From: Cupriavidus malaysiensis
Lineage (GTDB): Bacteria; Pseudomonadota; Gammaproteobacteria; Burkholderiales; Burkholderiaceae
Length of the DNA stretch: 64,000 nt
Reading direction: 5' to 3'
Assembly (NCBI RefSeq): GCF_001854325.1
Contig: NZ_CP017754.1
Coordinates: forward strand, 3,348,001-3,412,000
The first letter of the stretch is position 1; the number at the start of each line of letters is the position of its first letter. Under the pieces are notes generated by a model. The model made no database searches and was not told the origin of the DNA. It saw nothing but the letters and a program-made list of their open reading frames with translations. Positions 35,311 to 46,378 of this stretch are shown in pieces. The translations under genes were made by a program, and so were the position numbers.

Positions 35311-35619
35311 TCAGCCCTTGCGCAGGATCAGCGCCAGCACCAGCATCGACACCACGAAGCTGATCCATACCGACGGCTCATCGGCCAGCGAGAACCAGCC
35401 CGCCATCTTCTCGCCCAGCCCGACCCAGGCCAGGTTGATCCAGGCGGCGCACATCAGCCCGATGAAGAGACGGTCGCCGCGCGTGGTCGCGATGGGCAGG
35501 AAACCCTTGCGCAGCACCGACGGCGCGCGCGTCTCCCACAGCGTCATGAGGGCCAGCATCACCACGATGCAGGAAAAGAAGACGGCCACCGGCGTGGTCC
35601 AGACCATCCAGCTGAACAT
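35311..35619 (-). CDS. glpU: GlpU, DUF2160 small membrane protein
   Basis: This 102-residue protein has three hydrophobic helices (about residues 6–27, 50–68 and 83–99) separated by short loops, beginning MFSWMVWTTPVAVFF. It belongs to DUF2160, the GlpU component of GlpSTPQUV glycerol importers. Its biochemical role is not known; it may stabilise the permease complex. It starts 15 bases after the glpQ stop and is followed, after 155 bases, by glpV. Confidence 0.88.
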   Translation of the reverse strand: MFSWMVWTTPVAVFFSCIVVMLALMTLWETRAPSVLRKGFLPIATTRGDRLFIGLMCAAWINLAWVGLGEKMAGWFSLADEPSVWISFVVSMLVLALILRKG

Positions 35620-35634
35620 GGACTTTCCTCCGCA

Positions 35635-37338
<1,704 letters not shown>

Positions 37339-37342
<4 letters not shown>

Positions 37343-38445
37343 GACACCAGTTCCTCGTTGACGTAGTAGCAGGTATGGCGATGGAAGGCCGACAGCCAGG
37401 CGGTCTCGCCCGCGCGCAGCGCCGCCGCTTCGCCGCCCATGCGGGCGCGCAGCGTGGCGACCTTGCCGCCGGCTTCGTGCACGGCGGCGGTGACCAGCCA
37501 GTAGGTGCCGATGTCCTGGGCGCGCTCGACCACCACCGGCACCGCCTGCGGATCGTTGGCCGCGGCCAGCCGCAGGTACTCGGGGCGCACCCCGACCTTG
37601 AAGCTGCCTGCCGCCTGCAGCGCCTGGCCCAGCGCCGGCGCCAGCTCCGGCGTGTAGCGGCGGCCGCCCATCTCGATGGCGCCGTCGCGCCATTGCCCGG
37701 CCAGGAAGTTCATGCCCGGCGAGCCGATGAAATGGCCGACGAAGGTGTGTGCCGGCCGTTCGAACAAGGCATCCGCCGGCCCCGCCTGCACGGTCTTGCC
37801 GCGCGACATCACCAGCACCTGGTCGGCAAAGGTCAGGGCCTCGGTCTGGTCATGCGTGACGTAGATCAGCGTCAGCCTGAACTCGTGGTGGATCTCCTTG
37901 AGCTTGCGCCGCAGCTGCCACTTCAGGTGCGGGTCGATCACCGTCAGCGGTTCGTCGAACAGGATCGCCGAGACGTCGTTGCGCACCAGGCCGCGGCCGA
38001 GCGAAATCTTCTGCTTGGCATCGGCAGCCAGCCCGCTGGCGCGCCGGTCCAGCCACGCCGACAGGTCCAGCATCTCGGCCACGCGCCCGACCCGCTCGCG
38101 CACCTGGTCCGGCGGCACGCCGCGGTTGCGCAGCGGGAAGGCGAGGTTCTCGCCGACCGTCATGGTGTCGTAGATGACGGGGAACTGGAACACCTGGGCG
38201 ATATTGCGCTGCTGCGGCGTGGCGGCGGTGACGTCGCGCCCGTCGAAGGCGATGGTGCCGTGCGAAGGCCGCAGCAGCCCGGAGATGCAGTTCAGCAGCG
38301 TGGTCTTGCCGCAGCCCGAGGGACCCAGCAGCGCGTACGCGCCACCGTCCTCGAAGGTGAAGCGCAGCGGCAGCAGCGCGTAGTCTTCGTCGGCATGCGG
38401 CTGCGCCAGGTAGGAATGCGCGAGATCGAGATCGATGCGAGCCAT
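37339..38445 (-). CDS. glpT: GlpT, ABC glycerol importer ATPase with degenerate signature
   Basis: This 368-residue ATPase of the CUT1 family has an intact Walker A (LLGPSGCGKTT), Q-loop (VFQFPVIYD), Walker B with catalytic Glu (AILFDEPLTVID) and switch His (YVTHDQTEAL), plus a C-terminal TOBE/MalK regulatory domain (about residue 235 onward). The signature that should read LSGGQ is LAADAKQKISLGRG here. In the heterodimer with GlpS this leaves one of the two composite sites without a proper signature. I recall the same change in rhizobial GlpT, so it is a family trait rather than decay. One base separates its ATG from the glpS stop. Confidence 0.9.
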
Positions 38446-38446
38446 G

Positions 38447-39562
38447 TCAGTATCCTCCCGCCGCGGCCACCGCCGCCGCCAGCGGTGCCGGCCGGCCGCC
38501 TGGCCGGCGCGGCGCATGGATGCGGCGCCCGGCCGTGTCGAACAGGTAGACCTGGTCCGGGTCGACATGCAGGGCGAGCTGGGCACCCAGTTCGAGATCG
38601 ACCACGCCCGGGAACTGCGCCACCAGGTTGCCGACGGCGGTATCGACGTGGACGAAGGTGTCCGAGCCCGACAGTTCCGCCAGGGCGACGCGGCCAGGCA
38701 CGCGGACCGCACCCGGCCCCGCTTCAAGCCGCAGCGCGCCGGCGCGCACGCCGACCGTCACCGGCCCGCCGTGCGCCATCGCGTCCGGCAGCGGCAGCAC
38801 GATGTCGCCGCCCAGCGCCACGCGCCCGCCATGCAGTTCACCGGGCAGCAGGTTCATCGGCGGATCGCTGAACGCGCGCGCCACGCGCAGGGAGTCGGGA
38901 TAGTGGAACACCTCCGGCGTAGGCCCGTACTGCAGCAGTTCGCCGGCATCGAGCACGGCGGTGTGGCCGCCCAGCAGCAGGGCCTCGGTCGGCTCCGTGG
39001 TGGCATAGATGACGGTGGCGTCGCCGTGGGCGAACAGCTGGCTGAGCTCTTCGCGAAGTTCCTCGCGCAGCTTGTAGTCGAGATTGACCAGCGGCTCGTC
39101 GAGCAGCATCAGCGGCGCGTCCTTGGCGAGCGCGCGCGCCAGCGCCACGCGCTGCTGCTGCCCGCCGGACAGCTCGGACGGAAAGCGCTCGAGCAGGTGG
39201 TCGATGTGCAGGCGCTGCGCCAGCGAGCGGACCCGCGCAGCGATATCGGCGCCGCCGCGCAAGCGCAGCGGCGAGGCGATGTTGTCGAATACCCGCATCG
39301 ACGGGTAGTTGATGAATTGCTGGTAGACCATCGACACATTGCGCTGGCGCACCGGCACGCCGGTCACGTCCACGCCGTCGACCAGGACCTTGCCGGCGCT
39401 CGGCCTGTCAAGTCCAGCCATCACCCTCATCAAGGAGGTCTTGCCGGCCTGGGTGGCCCCCAGCAGAATCGTGACCGCACCCGCCACGGGTGCAATTGTC
39501 ATCGGATAGAGATAGGCTTGCGACCCTGCCTGCTGCGCAATGCCTTCCAGTCTGAGCTGCAT
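38447..39562 (-). CDS. glpS: GlpS, ABC glycerol importer ATPase lacking the switch His
   Basis: This 371-residue ATPase has Walker A in the form LLGATQAGKTS, Q-loop VYQQFINYP, a perfect signature ELSGGQQQRVALARAL and Walker B MLLDEPLVNLD with catalytic Glu. The H-loop, normally VTHDQ, reads YATTEPTEAL, so the switch histidine is missing. A TOBE domain occupies about residues 235–340. AGGAGG lies 4 bases before the ATG. It is the first gene of glpSTPQUV, transcribed divergently from glpR. Together with GlpT it can form one complete and one incomplete ATP site. Confidence 0.9.
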   Translation of the reverse strand: MQLRLEGIAQQAGSQAYLYPMTIAPVAGAVTILLGATQAGKTSLMRVMAGLDRPSAGKVLVDGVDVTGVPVRQRNVSMVYQQFINYPSMRVFDNIASPLRLRGGADIAARVRSLAQRLHIDHLLERFPSELSGGQQQRVALARALAKDAPLMLLDEPLVNLDYKLREELREELSQLFAHGDATVIYATTEPTEALLLGGHTAVLDAGELLQYGPTPEVFHYPDSLRVARAFSDPPMNLLPGELHGGRVALGGDIVLPLPDAMAHGGPVTVGVRAGALRLEAGPGAVRVPGRVALAELSGSDTFVHVDTAVGNLVAQFPGVVDLELGAQLALHVDPDQVYLFDTAGRRIHAPRRPGGRPAPLAAAVAAAGGY

Positions 39563-39662
39563 CCAGCCTCCTGCGCGCGCCGCCTCGCTGCTGGCGGCAT
39601 TGATGTCTGCCTCGGTTTGCGCGGTCGGGCTCGCGCAAGATTCTTGTATTTCTGCTTCCCGC

Positions 39663-39693
39663 TCGTTTTAGCAAAGAAACGAAAGCAAAACAA
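39663..39693 (-). promoter_or_regulatory. glpS promoter overlapped by a GlpR-type operator
   Basis: On the minus strand TTGTTT (39693–39688) and TAAAAC (39670–39665) form a -35/-10 pair with 17 bases between. The same stretch holds a 20-base inverted repeat: TCGTTT (39663–39668) and AAACGA (39677–39682), eight bases apart. DeoR-family GlpR proteins bind TCG-containing repeats of this kind, so repressor binding would cover the -10 and spacer. The operator assignment is inferred. Confidence 0.6.
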
Positions 39694-39709
39694 TCTTGCA
39701 GCGCATCAT

Positions 39710-39737
39710 TTGTTTTCGTTTCTGATTGAACTAGAAT
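39710..39737 (+). promoter_or_regulatory. glpR promoter with an operator half-site
   Basis: TTGTTT (39710–39715) and TAGAAT (39732–39737) are 16 bases apart, and a third TCGTTT half-site (39716–39721) lies in the spacer, suggesting autoregulation. The -10 ends only six bases before the glpR ATG, so the transcript could be leaderless. Confidence 0.5.
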
Positions 39738-39743
39738 GCGGGC

Positions 39744-40514
39744 ATGACGCTCAATCCACGCCAAACCGCCCTGCTCGAAGAAGTCCGGACCCAGGGCTTC
39801 GCCTCGATCGAAGAACTCGCGCGCAAGTTCGGCGTGACGCTGCAGACCGTGCGGCGCGACGTCAACCTGCTGGCCGAAAACGGCATGCTGGCGCGCTTCC
39901 ACGGCGGGGTTCGGGTCGAAGGCTCGACCATCGAGAACATCGCTTACCGGCAGCGCCAGGTGCTCAACGCCGAAGGCAAGGTGCGCATCGCGCGCGCGGT
40001 CGCGGCTGCGGTGCCGGAGGGCTGCTCGCTGATCCTGAACATCGGCACCACGGTCGAGGAGGTGGCACGCGCCCTGCTGCACCACCGGGGCCTGCGCGTC
40101 ATCACCAACAACCTGAACGTGGCCAACATCCTGGCCGATAACCCCGACTGCGAGGTGATCGTCGCCGGCGGCGTGCTGCGCTCGCGCGATCGCGGCATCG
40201 TCGGCGAAGCCACGGTCGACTTCATCCGGCAGTTCAAGGTGGATATCGGCCTGATCGGCATCTCGGGCATCGAGGCCGACGGCACGCTGCGCGACTACGA
40301 CTTCCGCGAGGTCAAGGTGGCGCGGACCATCATCGAGCACGCGCGCGAGATATGGCTGGCGGCGGATGCCAGCAAGTTCAACCGCCAGGCCATGGTGGAA
40401 CTGGCCCACCTGTCGCAGATCGACCGGCTCTTCACCGACATGCCGCTGCAAGCGCCCTTCGACCGGATGCTGGCCGAAAGCGAGGTGAACTGTGTGGTCG
40501 CGGACCAGCCTTGA
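39744..40514 (+). CDS. glpR: GlpR, DeoR-family glycerol regulon repressor
   Basis: This 256-residue protein has an N-terminal DeoR helix-turn-helix (about residues 6–60; FASIEELARKFGVTLQTVRR then DVNLLAENGML) and a DeoR C-terminal sugar-phosphate-binding domain with LILNIGTTVEEVARAL, ITNNLNVANIL and VAGGVLRSRDRGIVG. It most resembles GlpR, the glycerol-3-phosphate-responsive repressor. It is divergent to glpS over repeats it probably binds, and the kinase and dehydrogenase genes lie 2–5 kb away. No good ribosome site is seen before the ATG. Confidence 0.93.
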   Translation: MTLNPRQTALLEEVRTQGFASIEELARKFGVTLQTVRRDVNLLAENGMLARFHGGVRVEGSTIENIAYRQRQVLNAEGKVRIARAVAAAVPEGCSLILNIGTTVEEVARALLHHRGLRVITNNLNVANILADNPDCEVIVAGGVLRSRDRGIVGEATVDFIRQFKVDIGLIGISGIEADGTLRDYDFREVKVARTIIEHAREIWLAADASKFNRQAMVELAHLSQIDRLFTDMPLQAPFDRMLAESEVNCVVADQP

Positions 40515-40623
40515 GGCGCGGGCCGGCGCCGGCCGCCTGGCGCGGCCGGGCGGCCGCGCGGGCAATGCGGGCGGCGCAGGGCGCGCCGTCCGGTCCCGGA
40601 CGGATGGTCCGGGCGCCTGCCGC

Positions 40624-41490
40624 TTACTTGAAGACCACCGTCTTGTGGCCGTTGAGCAGGATGCGGTGTTCGGCGTGCCACTTGACCGCGCGTGCCAGCG
40701 CCACGCATTCCACGTCGCGGCCGACCGCGGTCAATTGCTCGGGATCCATGCTGTGATCGACACGCTCGATCTCCTGCTCGATGATCGGGCCTTCGTCCAG
40801 GTCGGCCGTCACGTAGTGGGCCGTGGCACCGATCAGCTTCACGCCGCGGTCGTGCGCCTGGTAATAGGGCTTGGCGCCCTTGAAGCTGGGCAGGAAGGAG
40901 TGGTGGATGTTGATCGCGCGGCCGGCCAGCTTGGTGCACAGGTCGTCGGACAGCACCTGCATGTAGCGCGCCAGCACCACCAGGTCGATGTTCTGCTCGC
41001 GCACCACCTCGAAAACCTTGCCCTCCTGGGCCAGCTTCTGCTCGCGCGAAGCGTTCATCAGCGGCAGGTGGAAGAAGGGAATGTCGTAGGACGCGGCGAG
41101 CTGGTAGAAGTCGCGGTGGTTCGACACGATCGCGGCGATCTCTACCGGCAGTCCGCCGGCCTTGGCGCGGAACAGCAGGTCGTTCAGGCAGTGGCCGATC
41201 TTGGACACCATGATCATCACGCGCGGCTTGACGCTGGCGTCGAACAGGTCCCACTGCATGGCGAACTGCTCGCCCACCGACGCGAAGGCCGCCTTCAGCG
41301 CCGCCAGGTCGGGGCCGGCCGCGGGCGGGGTGAAATGCACGCGCATGAAGAAGCGGCCTGCGTACTCGTCGCCGTACTGAGCGGAGTCGACGATATTGCA
41401 GCCATGCTGGAACAGCAGGCCGGACACGGCATGCACGATGCCGGGCTGGTCAGGGCAGGAGATGGTGAGAATGAAACCGGTGTTGCTCAT
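40624..41490 (-). CDS. purU: PurU, formyltetrahydrofolate deformylase
   Basis: PurU hydrolyses 10-formyltetrahydrofolate to tetrahydrofolate and formate, balancing one-carbon pools and supplying formate for PurT. The 288-residue product has an N-terminal ACT domain (MSNTGFILTISCPDQPGIVH) and a formyltransferase-type catalytic domain with INIHHSFLPSFKGAKPY and the Asp of TADLDEGPIIEQE. The start is the family ATG; the frame is open further upstream. It converges on glpR and is followed upstream by the Nudix gene, 50 bases away in the same orientation. Confidence 0.95.
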   Translation of the reverse strand: MSNTGFILTISCPDQPGIVHAVSGLLFQHGCNIVDSAQYGDEYAGRFFMRVHFTPPAAGPDLAALKAAFASVGEQFAMQWDLFDASVKPRVMIMVSKIGHCLNDLLFRAKAGGLPVEIAAIVSNHRDFYQLAASYDIPFFHLPLMNASREQKLAQEGKVFEVVREQNIDLVVLARYMQVLSDDLCTKLAGRAINIHHSFLPSFKGAKPYYQAHDRGVKLIGATAHYVTADLDEGPIIEQEIERVDHSMDPEQLTAVGRDVECVALARAVKWHAEHRILLNGHKTVVFK

Positions 41491-41540
41491 CGTGTTCTGT
41501 TCTTTGGGATGTCCGCCGGGCCGGCCGCGCAGCGCGCGGC

Positions 41541-42431
41541 TCACGCGCGGGATGTGCCGGAGGCCGCCCAGCCGCGGCGGCGGAGCGCATCCAGCGTCAC
41601 CAGGGTCGCGTCGACCGTCATGGCGCCATCCGCCATGATAGCAAGCAATGGCCCCGGCTCGATAAGACGGTGCTCCGCCACTTCGCCGTCCCGATTGACC
41701 GGAATGAAGCCGGCCGGCAGCAGCAGGTCGTACGCATGGACGGCCTCCCACTGCACCCCCTCAGGTAATTCCCGCAGCACCTCGATCACCCCGCAGGCCT
41801 GCGCCTGCGCCGCCAGGTCGGGCGGGATGCCCGACTCCTCCTCGCACTCGCGCACCAGCGTGGCCAGCGGGTCGCTGCCATGGGGCATGCCGCCAGCCAC
41901 CAGGTTATCCCACATGCCAGGGTCGACCGCCTTGGCGGGGCTGCGGCGCGCGATCCAGAAGCGGCGCCGGCCATCGCCATCGCCGACGATGCCGTTCATG
42001 TGCGAGGCGAAGGTCAGCAGGCCGAAGAAACGCGCCGCGGCGCGCTCGACCACGGCCAGCGCCGGCGCCTGCAACGCCGGCGTGACGGCGAACAGTTCGT
42101 CGCGCCAGCCGCGCACGTGGCCGGCGCCGGCCAGCCAGCGCGCCAGTTCGGCCAGCGCCGCCGAGCGCGCGGCGAAATCCGTGCAGCGCGGCAGCAGCGC
42201 GACCTCGTGCGCGCCCCTTGCCTCCAGCGCGGCGGGCACGGTCGGCTGGGCCAGCAGGATCTCGGCATGGGCGCGCGGCAGCCAGCCGACCTGGCTGGCG
42301 CCCACCATCAGCCGCAGGTGGGCGGCGGCATCGAAGCGGCTGCGCGCCGCCAGCGCGGCCTCGATGCGGGCGACCGCGTCGGTGCCGGCCGGGGAATCGG
42401 GAAGCTTGGACAAATTGACTGCCTCTTTCAT
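41541..42431 (-). CDS. Nudix hydrolase with DUF4743 N-terminal domain
   Basis: This 296-residue protein has an N-terminal domain of the DUF4743 type (about residues 10–110) and a Nudix domain of the thiamine-pyrophosphokinase-associated TNR3 kind. The Nudix helix is [11 protein letters not shown] with the catalytic REUxEExGU pattern intact. The earlier Glu of the box (G-x5-E) reads Ser in GGMPHGS. Such proteins in fungi hydrolyse oxidised thiamine diphosphate, but the substrate here is unknown. A GTG six codons upstream is another possible start. It is divergent to glpK with only 54 bases between starts. Confidence 0.85.
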   Translation of the reverse strand: MKEAVNLSKLPDSPAGTDAVARIEAALAARSRFDAAAHLRLMVGASQVGWLPRAHAEILLAQPTVPAALEARGAHEVALLPRCTDFAARSAALAELARWLAGAGHVRGWRDELFAVTPALQAPALAVVERAAARFFGLLTFASHMNGIVGDGDGRRRFWIARRSPAKAVDPGMWDNLVAGGMPHGSDPLATLVRECEEESGIPPDLAAQAQACGVIEVLRELPEGVQWEAVHAYDLLLPAGFIPVNRDGEVAEHRLIEPGPLLAIMADGAMTVDATLVTLDALRRRGWAASGTSRA

Positions 42432-42485
42432 GAAACGCGCGCCGCGCACTGGCGCGAACGCTCAGGACTTCACAGGACCGCTTGC

Positions 42486-44057
42486 ATGACGCACAGCACG
42501 ACGCCATCGCAAACCCCGAACCCCGCCGGCCTGCCGCAGGGACAGCCACGCTACGTGCTGGCGCTAGACCAGGGCACCAGCAGTTCGCGCGCCATCCTGT
42601 TCGACCATTTCGGCAACGTGGTGCGGCTGGCCCAGCGGGAATTCCGCCAGTATTATCCACACCCCGGCCATGTCGAGCACGATCCCTACGAGATCTGGCA
42701 ATCGCAGCTCGCCGTGGCGCATGAGGTGCTGAACGACGCCGGCGTCTCCGCCAGCCAGCTCCATGCCATCGGCATCACCAACCAGCGCGAAACCACCGTG
42801 CTGTGGGACCGCGCCACCGGCGAGCCGGTCGGCCGTGCGCTGGTCTGGCAGGACCGGCGCACCGCGCCGATGTGCGAGGCGCTGGTGGCCTCGGGCCACG
42901 GCGAATTGTTCCGCGAGCGTACCGGCCTGATCGTCGACGCCTATTTCTCCGGCACCAAGCTGCGCTGGATGCTCGACCACATCGAGGGTGCGCGCGCACG
43001 CGCCGAGCGCGGCGAACTCGCCTTCGGCACCGTCGACGCCTGGCTCGTCTGGCAGCTCACCGACGGCGCGCGCCACGTCACCGACGTGTCGAATGCGTCC
43101 CGCACCATGCTGTTCAATATCCATCGCTTCGCCTGGGACGACGAGTTGCTCGCCCTGCTCGACATCCCGCGCAGCGTGCTGCCCGAGGTGGTACCTTCGA
43201 GCGGCGAGGTCGCGCGTACGGCATCCCGGCTGTTTGGCGCCGAAGTGCCGATCGCCGGCATCGCCGGCGACCAGCAGGCCGCCACCTTCGGCCAGGCCTG
43301 CCTGTCGCCCGGCATGGCCAAGAACACCTATGGCACCGGGTGTTTCCTGCTGATGAATACCGGCAGCCAGCCGGTGACGTCGCACAACCGCCTGCTGACC
43401 ACGGTGGGCTGGCGCTTCGGCGAGCGCACCGTCTACTGCCTGGAAGGCGGGGTCTTCATGGGCGGCGCCACCATCCAGTGGCTGCGCGACGGCCTGCAGA
43501 TCATCCGGAGCGCAGCGGAAGTGGAACCGCTGGCACGCCAGTGCGAAGACACCGGCGGCGTCGTGCTGGTGCCGGCCTTCGCCGGCCTGGGGGCTCCGCA
43601 CTGGGACGCGTTCGCGCGTGGCACCCTGGTCGGCATGACGCGCGGCACCGGACGCCCGCAGATCGCGCGCGCCGCGCTGGAGTCGATCGCCCTGCAGAGC
43701 GTGGACGTGCTCGACGCCATGCAGAAGGATGCCGGCATCTCCCTGGCCGAACTGCGCGTGGACGGCGGCGCCTCGCGCAGCGACCTGCTGATGCAGATGC
43801 AGGCCGACCTGCTGGGCACGACCGTGGTGCGCCCGCGCGTGACCGAGACCACGGCGCTGGGCGCGGCCTACCTGGCCGGCCTGGCCACCGGCTACTGGCA
43901 GGACGAAGGCGAGATCAGCCGGCAATGGCAGGTCGAGCAGCGCTTCGAGCCGCGCCTGTCGGCCGACGCGCGCGCGCAGCACCTGGCGCGCTGGCACCGC
44001 GCCGTGGATCGTGCCCGCGACTGGGCCCGCGAGGACTTGGCCGACGGCGCGCCATGA
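42486..44057 (+). CDS. glpK: GlpK, glycerol kinase
   Basis: GlpK phosphorylates glycerol to glycerol-3-phosphate, trapping it in the cell. The 523-residue FGGY kinase has the first ATP motif [16 protein letters not shown], substrate residues in TNQRETT and [32 protein letters not shown] and [12 protein letters not shown]. About twenty extra residues (rich in Thr, Pro and Gln) precede the usual start. An AGGA lies 8 bases before the ATG. It is followed by glpD after 90 bases and together they form the catabolic arm of the glycerol system; no TCGTTT operator pair is seen in the short gap upstream. Confidence 0.96.
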   Translation: MTHSTTPSQTPNPAGLPQGQPRYVLALDQGTSSSRAILFDHFGNVVRLAQREFRQYYPHPGHVEHDPYEIWQSQLAVAHEVLNDAGVSASQLHAIGITNQRETTVLWDRATGEPVGRALVWQDRRTAPMCEALVASGHGELFRERTGLIVDAYFSGTKLRWMLDHIEGARARAERGELAFGTVDAWLVWQLTDGARHVTDVSNASRTMLFNIHRFAWDDELLALLDIPRSVLPEVVPSSGEVARTASRLFGAEVPIAGIAGDQQAATFGQACLSPGMAKNTYGTGCFLLMNTGSQPVTSHNRLLTTVGWRFGERTVYCLEGGVFMGGATIQWLRDGLQIIRSAAEVEPLARQCEDTGGVVLVPAFAGLGAPHWDAFARGTLVGMTRGTGRPQIARAALESIALQSVDVLDAMQKDAGISLAELRVDGGASRSDLLMQMQADLLGTTVVRPRVTETTALGAAYLAGLATGYWQDEGEISRQWQVEQRFEPRLSADARAQHLARWHRAVDRARDWAREDLADGAP

Positions 44058-44147
44058 CCCTCTCCCGGCACCGCACCCTCACCTGCGGCGCGCGGCCGGG
44101 AAGCAACCCGCACTCCCCGAAGATTGACCCGTTTTGAACCTGTGACC

Positions 44148-45755
44148 ATGCCAACGCCTTTCACCCAGATCCTGCCCCCTGCCCGCGCCGACCTGCTCGC
44201 CGGCCTCGCGCGCGAACCGCGCTGGGACGTGATCGTCATCGGTGGCGGCGCCACCGGCCTGGGCACGGCCGTCGACGCAGCCTCGCGCGGCTACCGCACG
44301 CTGCTGGTCGAGGCCGCGGACTTCGCCAAAGGCACCTCCAGCAAGGCCACCAAGCTCGTGCACGGGGGCGTGCGCTACCTCGCGCAGGGCAATATCAGCC
44401 TGGTGCGTGAGGCCTTGCACGAACGCGGCCTGCTGGCCCGCAACGCACCGCACCTGGTGTGGCCGCTCGGCTTCGTCGTGCCGGCCTACCAGATGCTGGA
44501 CCAGCCCTTCTACGGCATCGGCCTCAAGGTCTACGACATGCTCGCGGGCAACCTCAAGCTGGCCGGCAGCCGCTGGCTGAACCACCGCGAGACGCTGGCC
44601 GCCGCGCCCACGCTCGCCGAACACGTGGGCGGACGCCCGCTGCGCGGCGGCAACCTGTACTTCGACGGCCAGTTCGACGACGCACGGCTGGCGATCGCCC
44701 TGATGCGCACCCTCTTCGACGTGGGCGGCACCGCGGTCAACTACCTGCGCGTGACCGGCCTGCTGCAGCAAGGCGGCGCCGTCACCGGCGTCACCGTGCA
44801 GGACGCGCTCGGCGAGGCCTGCTTCGCCCTGCAGGCGAAGTGCGTGATCAACGCCACCGGCGTCTGGGTGGATGCCGTGCGCCGCATGGAGGACGGCCAG
44901 GCCCGCACCATGGTGGCGCCCAGCCAGGGCGTGCACCTGACGCTGCCGCGCAGCTTCCTGCCCGGCCAGGACGCCATCCTGATCCCGCGCACCGACGACG
45001 GCCGGGTACTGTTCGTGGTGCCCTGGAACGGCCACACCATCGTCGGCACCACCGACACCCCGCGCCAGGACCTGCCGCTCGAACCGCGCGCCGCCGGCGA
45101 CGACGTCGACTTCATCCTGGAAACGGCGGCGCGCTACCTGTCCCGCTCGCCCACTCGCGCCGACGTCACCAGCGTCTGGGCCGGGCTGCGCCCGCTGGTC
45201 AAGGCGACCGGGGAAAACACCACCGCATCGCTGTCGCGCGAGCACACCATCCTGGTCTCCAAGGGCGGCCTGATCACCGTGACCGGCGGCAAGTGGACCA
45301 CCTATCGCAAGATGGCGGAGGACGTGGTGGACACCGCCATCCAGCGCGGGCTGGTGGCGCGCGCTGCGCCCTGCATCACGACGGAACTGGCGTTGCATGG
45401 CGCACAGGGCCTGCCGGCCGACCTGCCGGCATCCGGCAGCGGCTCACCCGATCGCTATTACGGCAACGAATTGGGAGCCTTGCGCGCACTGCCTGGCCAG
45501 GACGAGGTGCTGATGGCGGGCTCCGGGCTGACCGCCGCCCACGTCCGCTTCGCCGCGCGCCACGAAATGGCGCGGCGCGTCGAGGACGTGCTGGCGCGCC
45601 GCAATCGCGCCCTGTTCCTCGATGCGCGTGGCGCCAGCGCGGCCGCGCCGCGCGTGGCGGCCATCCTGGCCGAGGAACTGCAGCACGATGCTGCCTGGCA
45701 AACCCGCGAAGTGGAGGACTTCCGCAAGCTCGCCTCGGGTTATATGCTCGACTGA
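44148..45755 (+). CDS. glpD: GlpD, glycerol-3-phosphate dehydrogenase (FAD)
   Basis: GlpD is the membrane-associated aerobic enzyme that oxidises glycerol-3-phosphate to dihydroxyacetone phosphate and reduces quinone. The 535-residue product has the FAD dinucleotide loop VIVIGGGATGLGTAVDAASR, the family signature FAKGTSSKATKLVHGGVRYL, and the later FVVPWNGHTIVGTTDTP and TVTGGKWTTYRKMAED. I use the ATG (MPTPFTQIL); an earlier in-frame TTG at 44124 is also possible, and neither has a strong ribosome site. A C-terminal helical cap domain (about residues 420–535) is present. Confidence 0.95.
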   Translation: MPTPFTQILPPARADLLAGLAREPRWDVIVIGGGATGLGTAVDAASRGYRTLLVEAADFAKGTSSKATKLVHGGVRYLAQGNISLVREALHERGLLARNAPHLVWPLGFVVPAYQMLDQPFYGIGLKVYDMLAGNLKLAGSRWLNHRETLAAAPTLAEHVGGRPLRGGNLYFDGQFDDARLAIALMRTLFDVGGTAVNYLRVTGLLQQGGAVTGVTVQDALGEACFALQAKCVINATGVWVDAVRRMEDGQARTMVAPSQGVHLTLPRSFLPGQDAILIPRTDDGRVLFVVPWNGHTIVGTTDTPRQDLPLEPRAAGDDVDFILETAARYLSRSPTRADVTSVWAGLRPLVKATGENTTASLSREHTILVSKGGLITVTGGKWTTYRKMAEDVVDTAIQRGLVARAAPCITTELALHGAQGLPADLPASGSGSPDRYYGNELGALRALPGQDEVLMAGSGLTAAHVRFAARHEMARRVEDVLARRNRALFLDARGASAAAPRVAAILAEELQHDAAWQTREVEDFRKLASGYMLD

Positions 45756-45839
45756 GTACCGCGCCTCCCCGGCCGCCGACAGCGCCGCCCCGACTGCAGG
45801 CCCCGACTGCGCGAGCGCCCCGGGGAGCGGGCGGCGGGA

Positions 45840-45870
45840 AGCGGGCGGCGGAAAGCCTTCGGCGCCCGCT
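45840..45870 (+). terminator. Inverted repeat after glpD
   Basis: AGCGGGCG (45840–45847) pairs with CGCCCGCT (45863–45870) around a 15-base loop, 85 bases after the glpD stop. No T tract follows, so terminator function is doubtful. Two near-identical GC-rich 14-base units lie next to it (from 45827 and 45841). Confidence 0.35.
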
Positions 45871-45922
45871 CCGCTGTGCCCTGCCTGCCCCCTGCCCATC
45901 ACCCTGCCTCGAGGAATCCGAC

Positions 45923-46297
45923 ATGCCAGCCTGCCTTTCCCGCCTGCTCGCCAGCGCTGCCGCCCTGGGCGTGCTGCTCGCCGTCCTGCCCCTGGCCGCC
46001 GCGACGCGGCCAGGCATCGACGGCGTGCGCTTCGAGCCGCCGCGAACGGTGCGCTACCGCTGCGACGAAGGAAAGTCGCTGAGCGCGCGCTACTTCAACA
46101 GCGCGGACAACCAGATCGCCATCCTCCGGCTGGACGGCAGGCCGCTGCTGTTCGCCAGCGTGCTGACCGGCTCCGGCGCGCGCTATGCGGCCGGGCCCTA
46201 CCAATGGATCACCAAGGGAGACGAAGGCCGGCTGGAGGACCTGCGCGGCGGGGACGGCGCCCCGGCGCCCTACGCCAACTGCAAGGCCGTGCGCTAG
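45923..46297 (+). CDS. MliC/PliC-type lysozyme inhibitor
   Basis: This 124-residue exported protein has a hydrophobic signal segment (residues 5–27) and a C-type-lysozyme-inhibitor domain with VRYRCDEGKSLSARYFNS, RLDGRPLLFASVLTGSGARY and ITKGDEGRLEDL, two Cys and the conserved Ser-Gly-Ala-Arg-Tyr. Such proteins block host lysozyme in the envelope. No lipobox Cys is seen, so it should be periplasmic (PliC-like) rather than a lipoprotein (MliC). GAGGAA precedes the ATG by 6 bases. It is not obviously linked to the glp genes upstream. Confidence 0.85.
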   Translation: MPACLSRLLASAAALGVLLAVLPLAAATRPGIDGVRFEPPRTVRYRCDEGKSLSARYFNSADNQIAILRLDGRPLLFASVLTGSGARYAAGPYQWITKGDEGRLEDLRGGDGAPAPYANCKAVR

Positions 46298-46378
46298 CGG
46301 CAGTGCCGCCGCCCGGCAGGCGTGGCGCATGGACGGGCTCCCGGGCGATAATGCGGGTATTGCATCAGGGAGAATGAC

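Noticed and set aside
42432..42485. Possible GlpR operator before glpK (TTTCATGAAA-like palindrome)
   Set aside because: It lies over the Nudix start codon and lacks the TCG core of the glpS–glpR half-sites.
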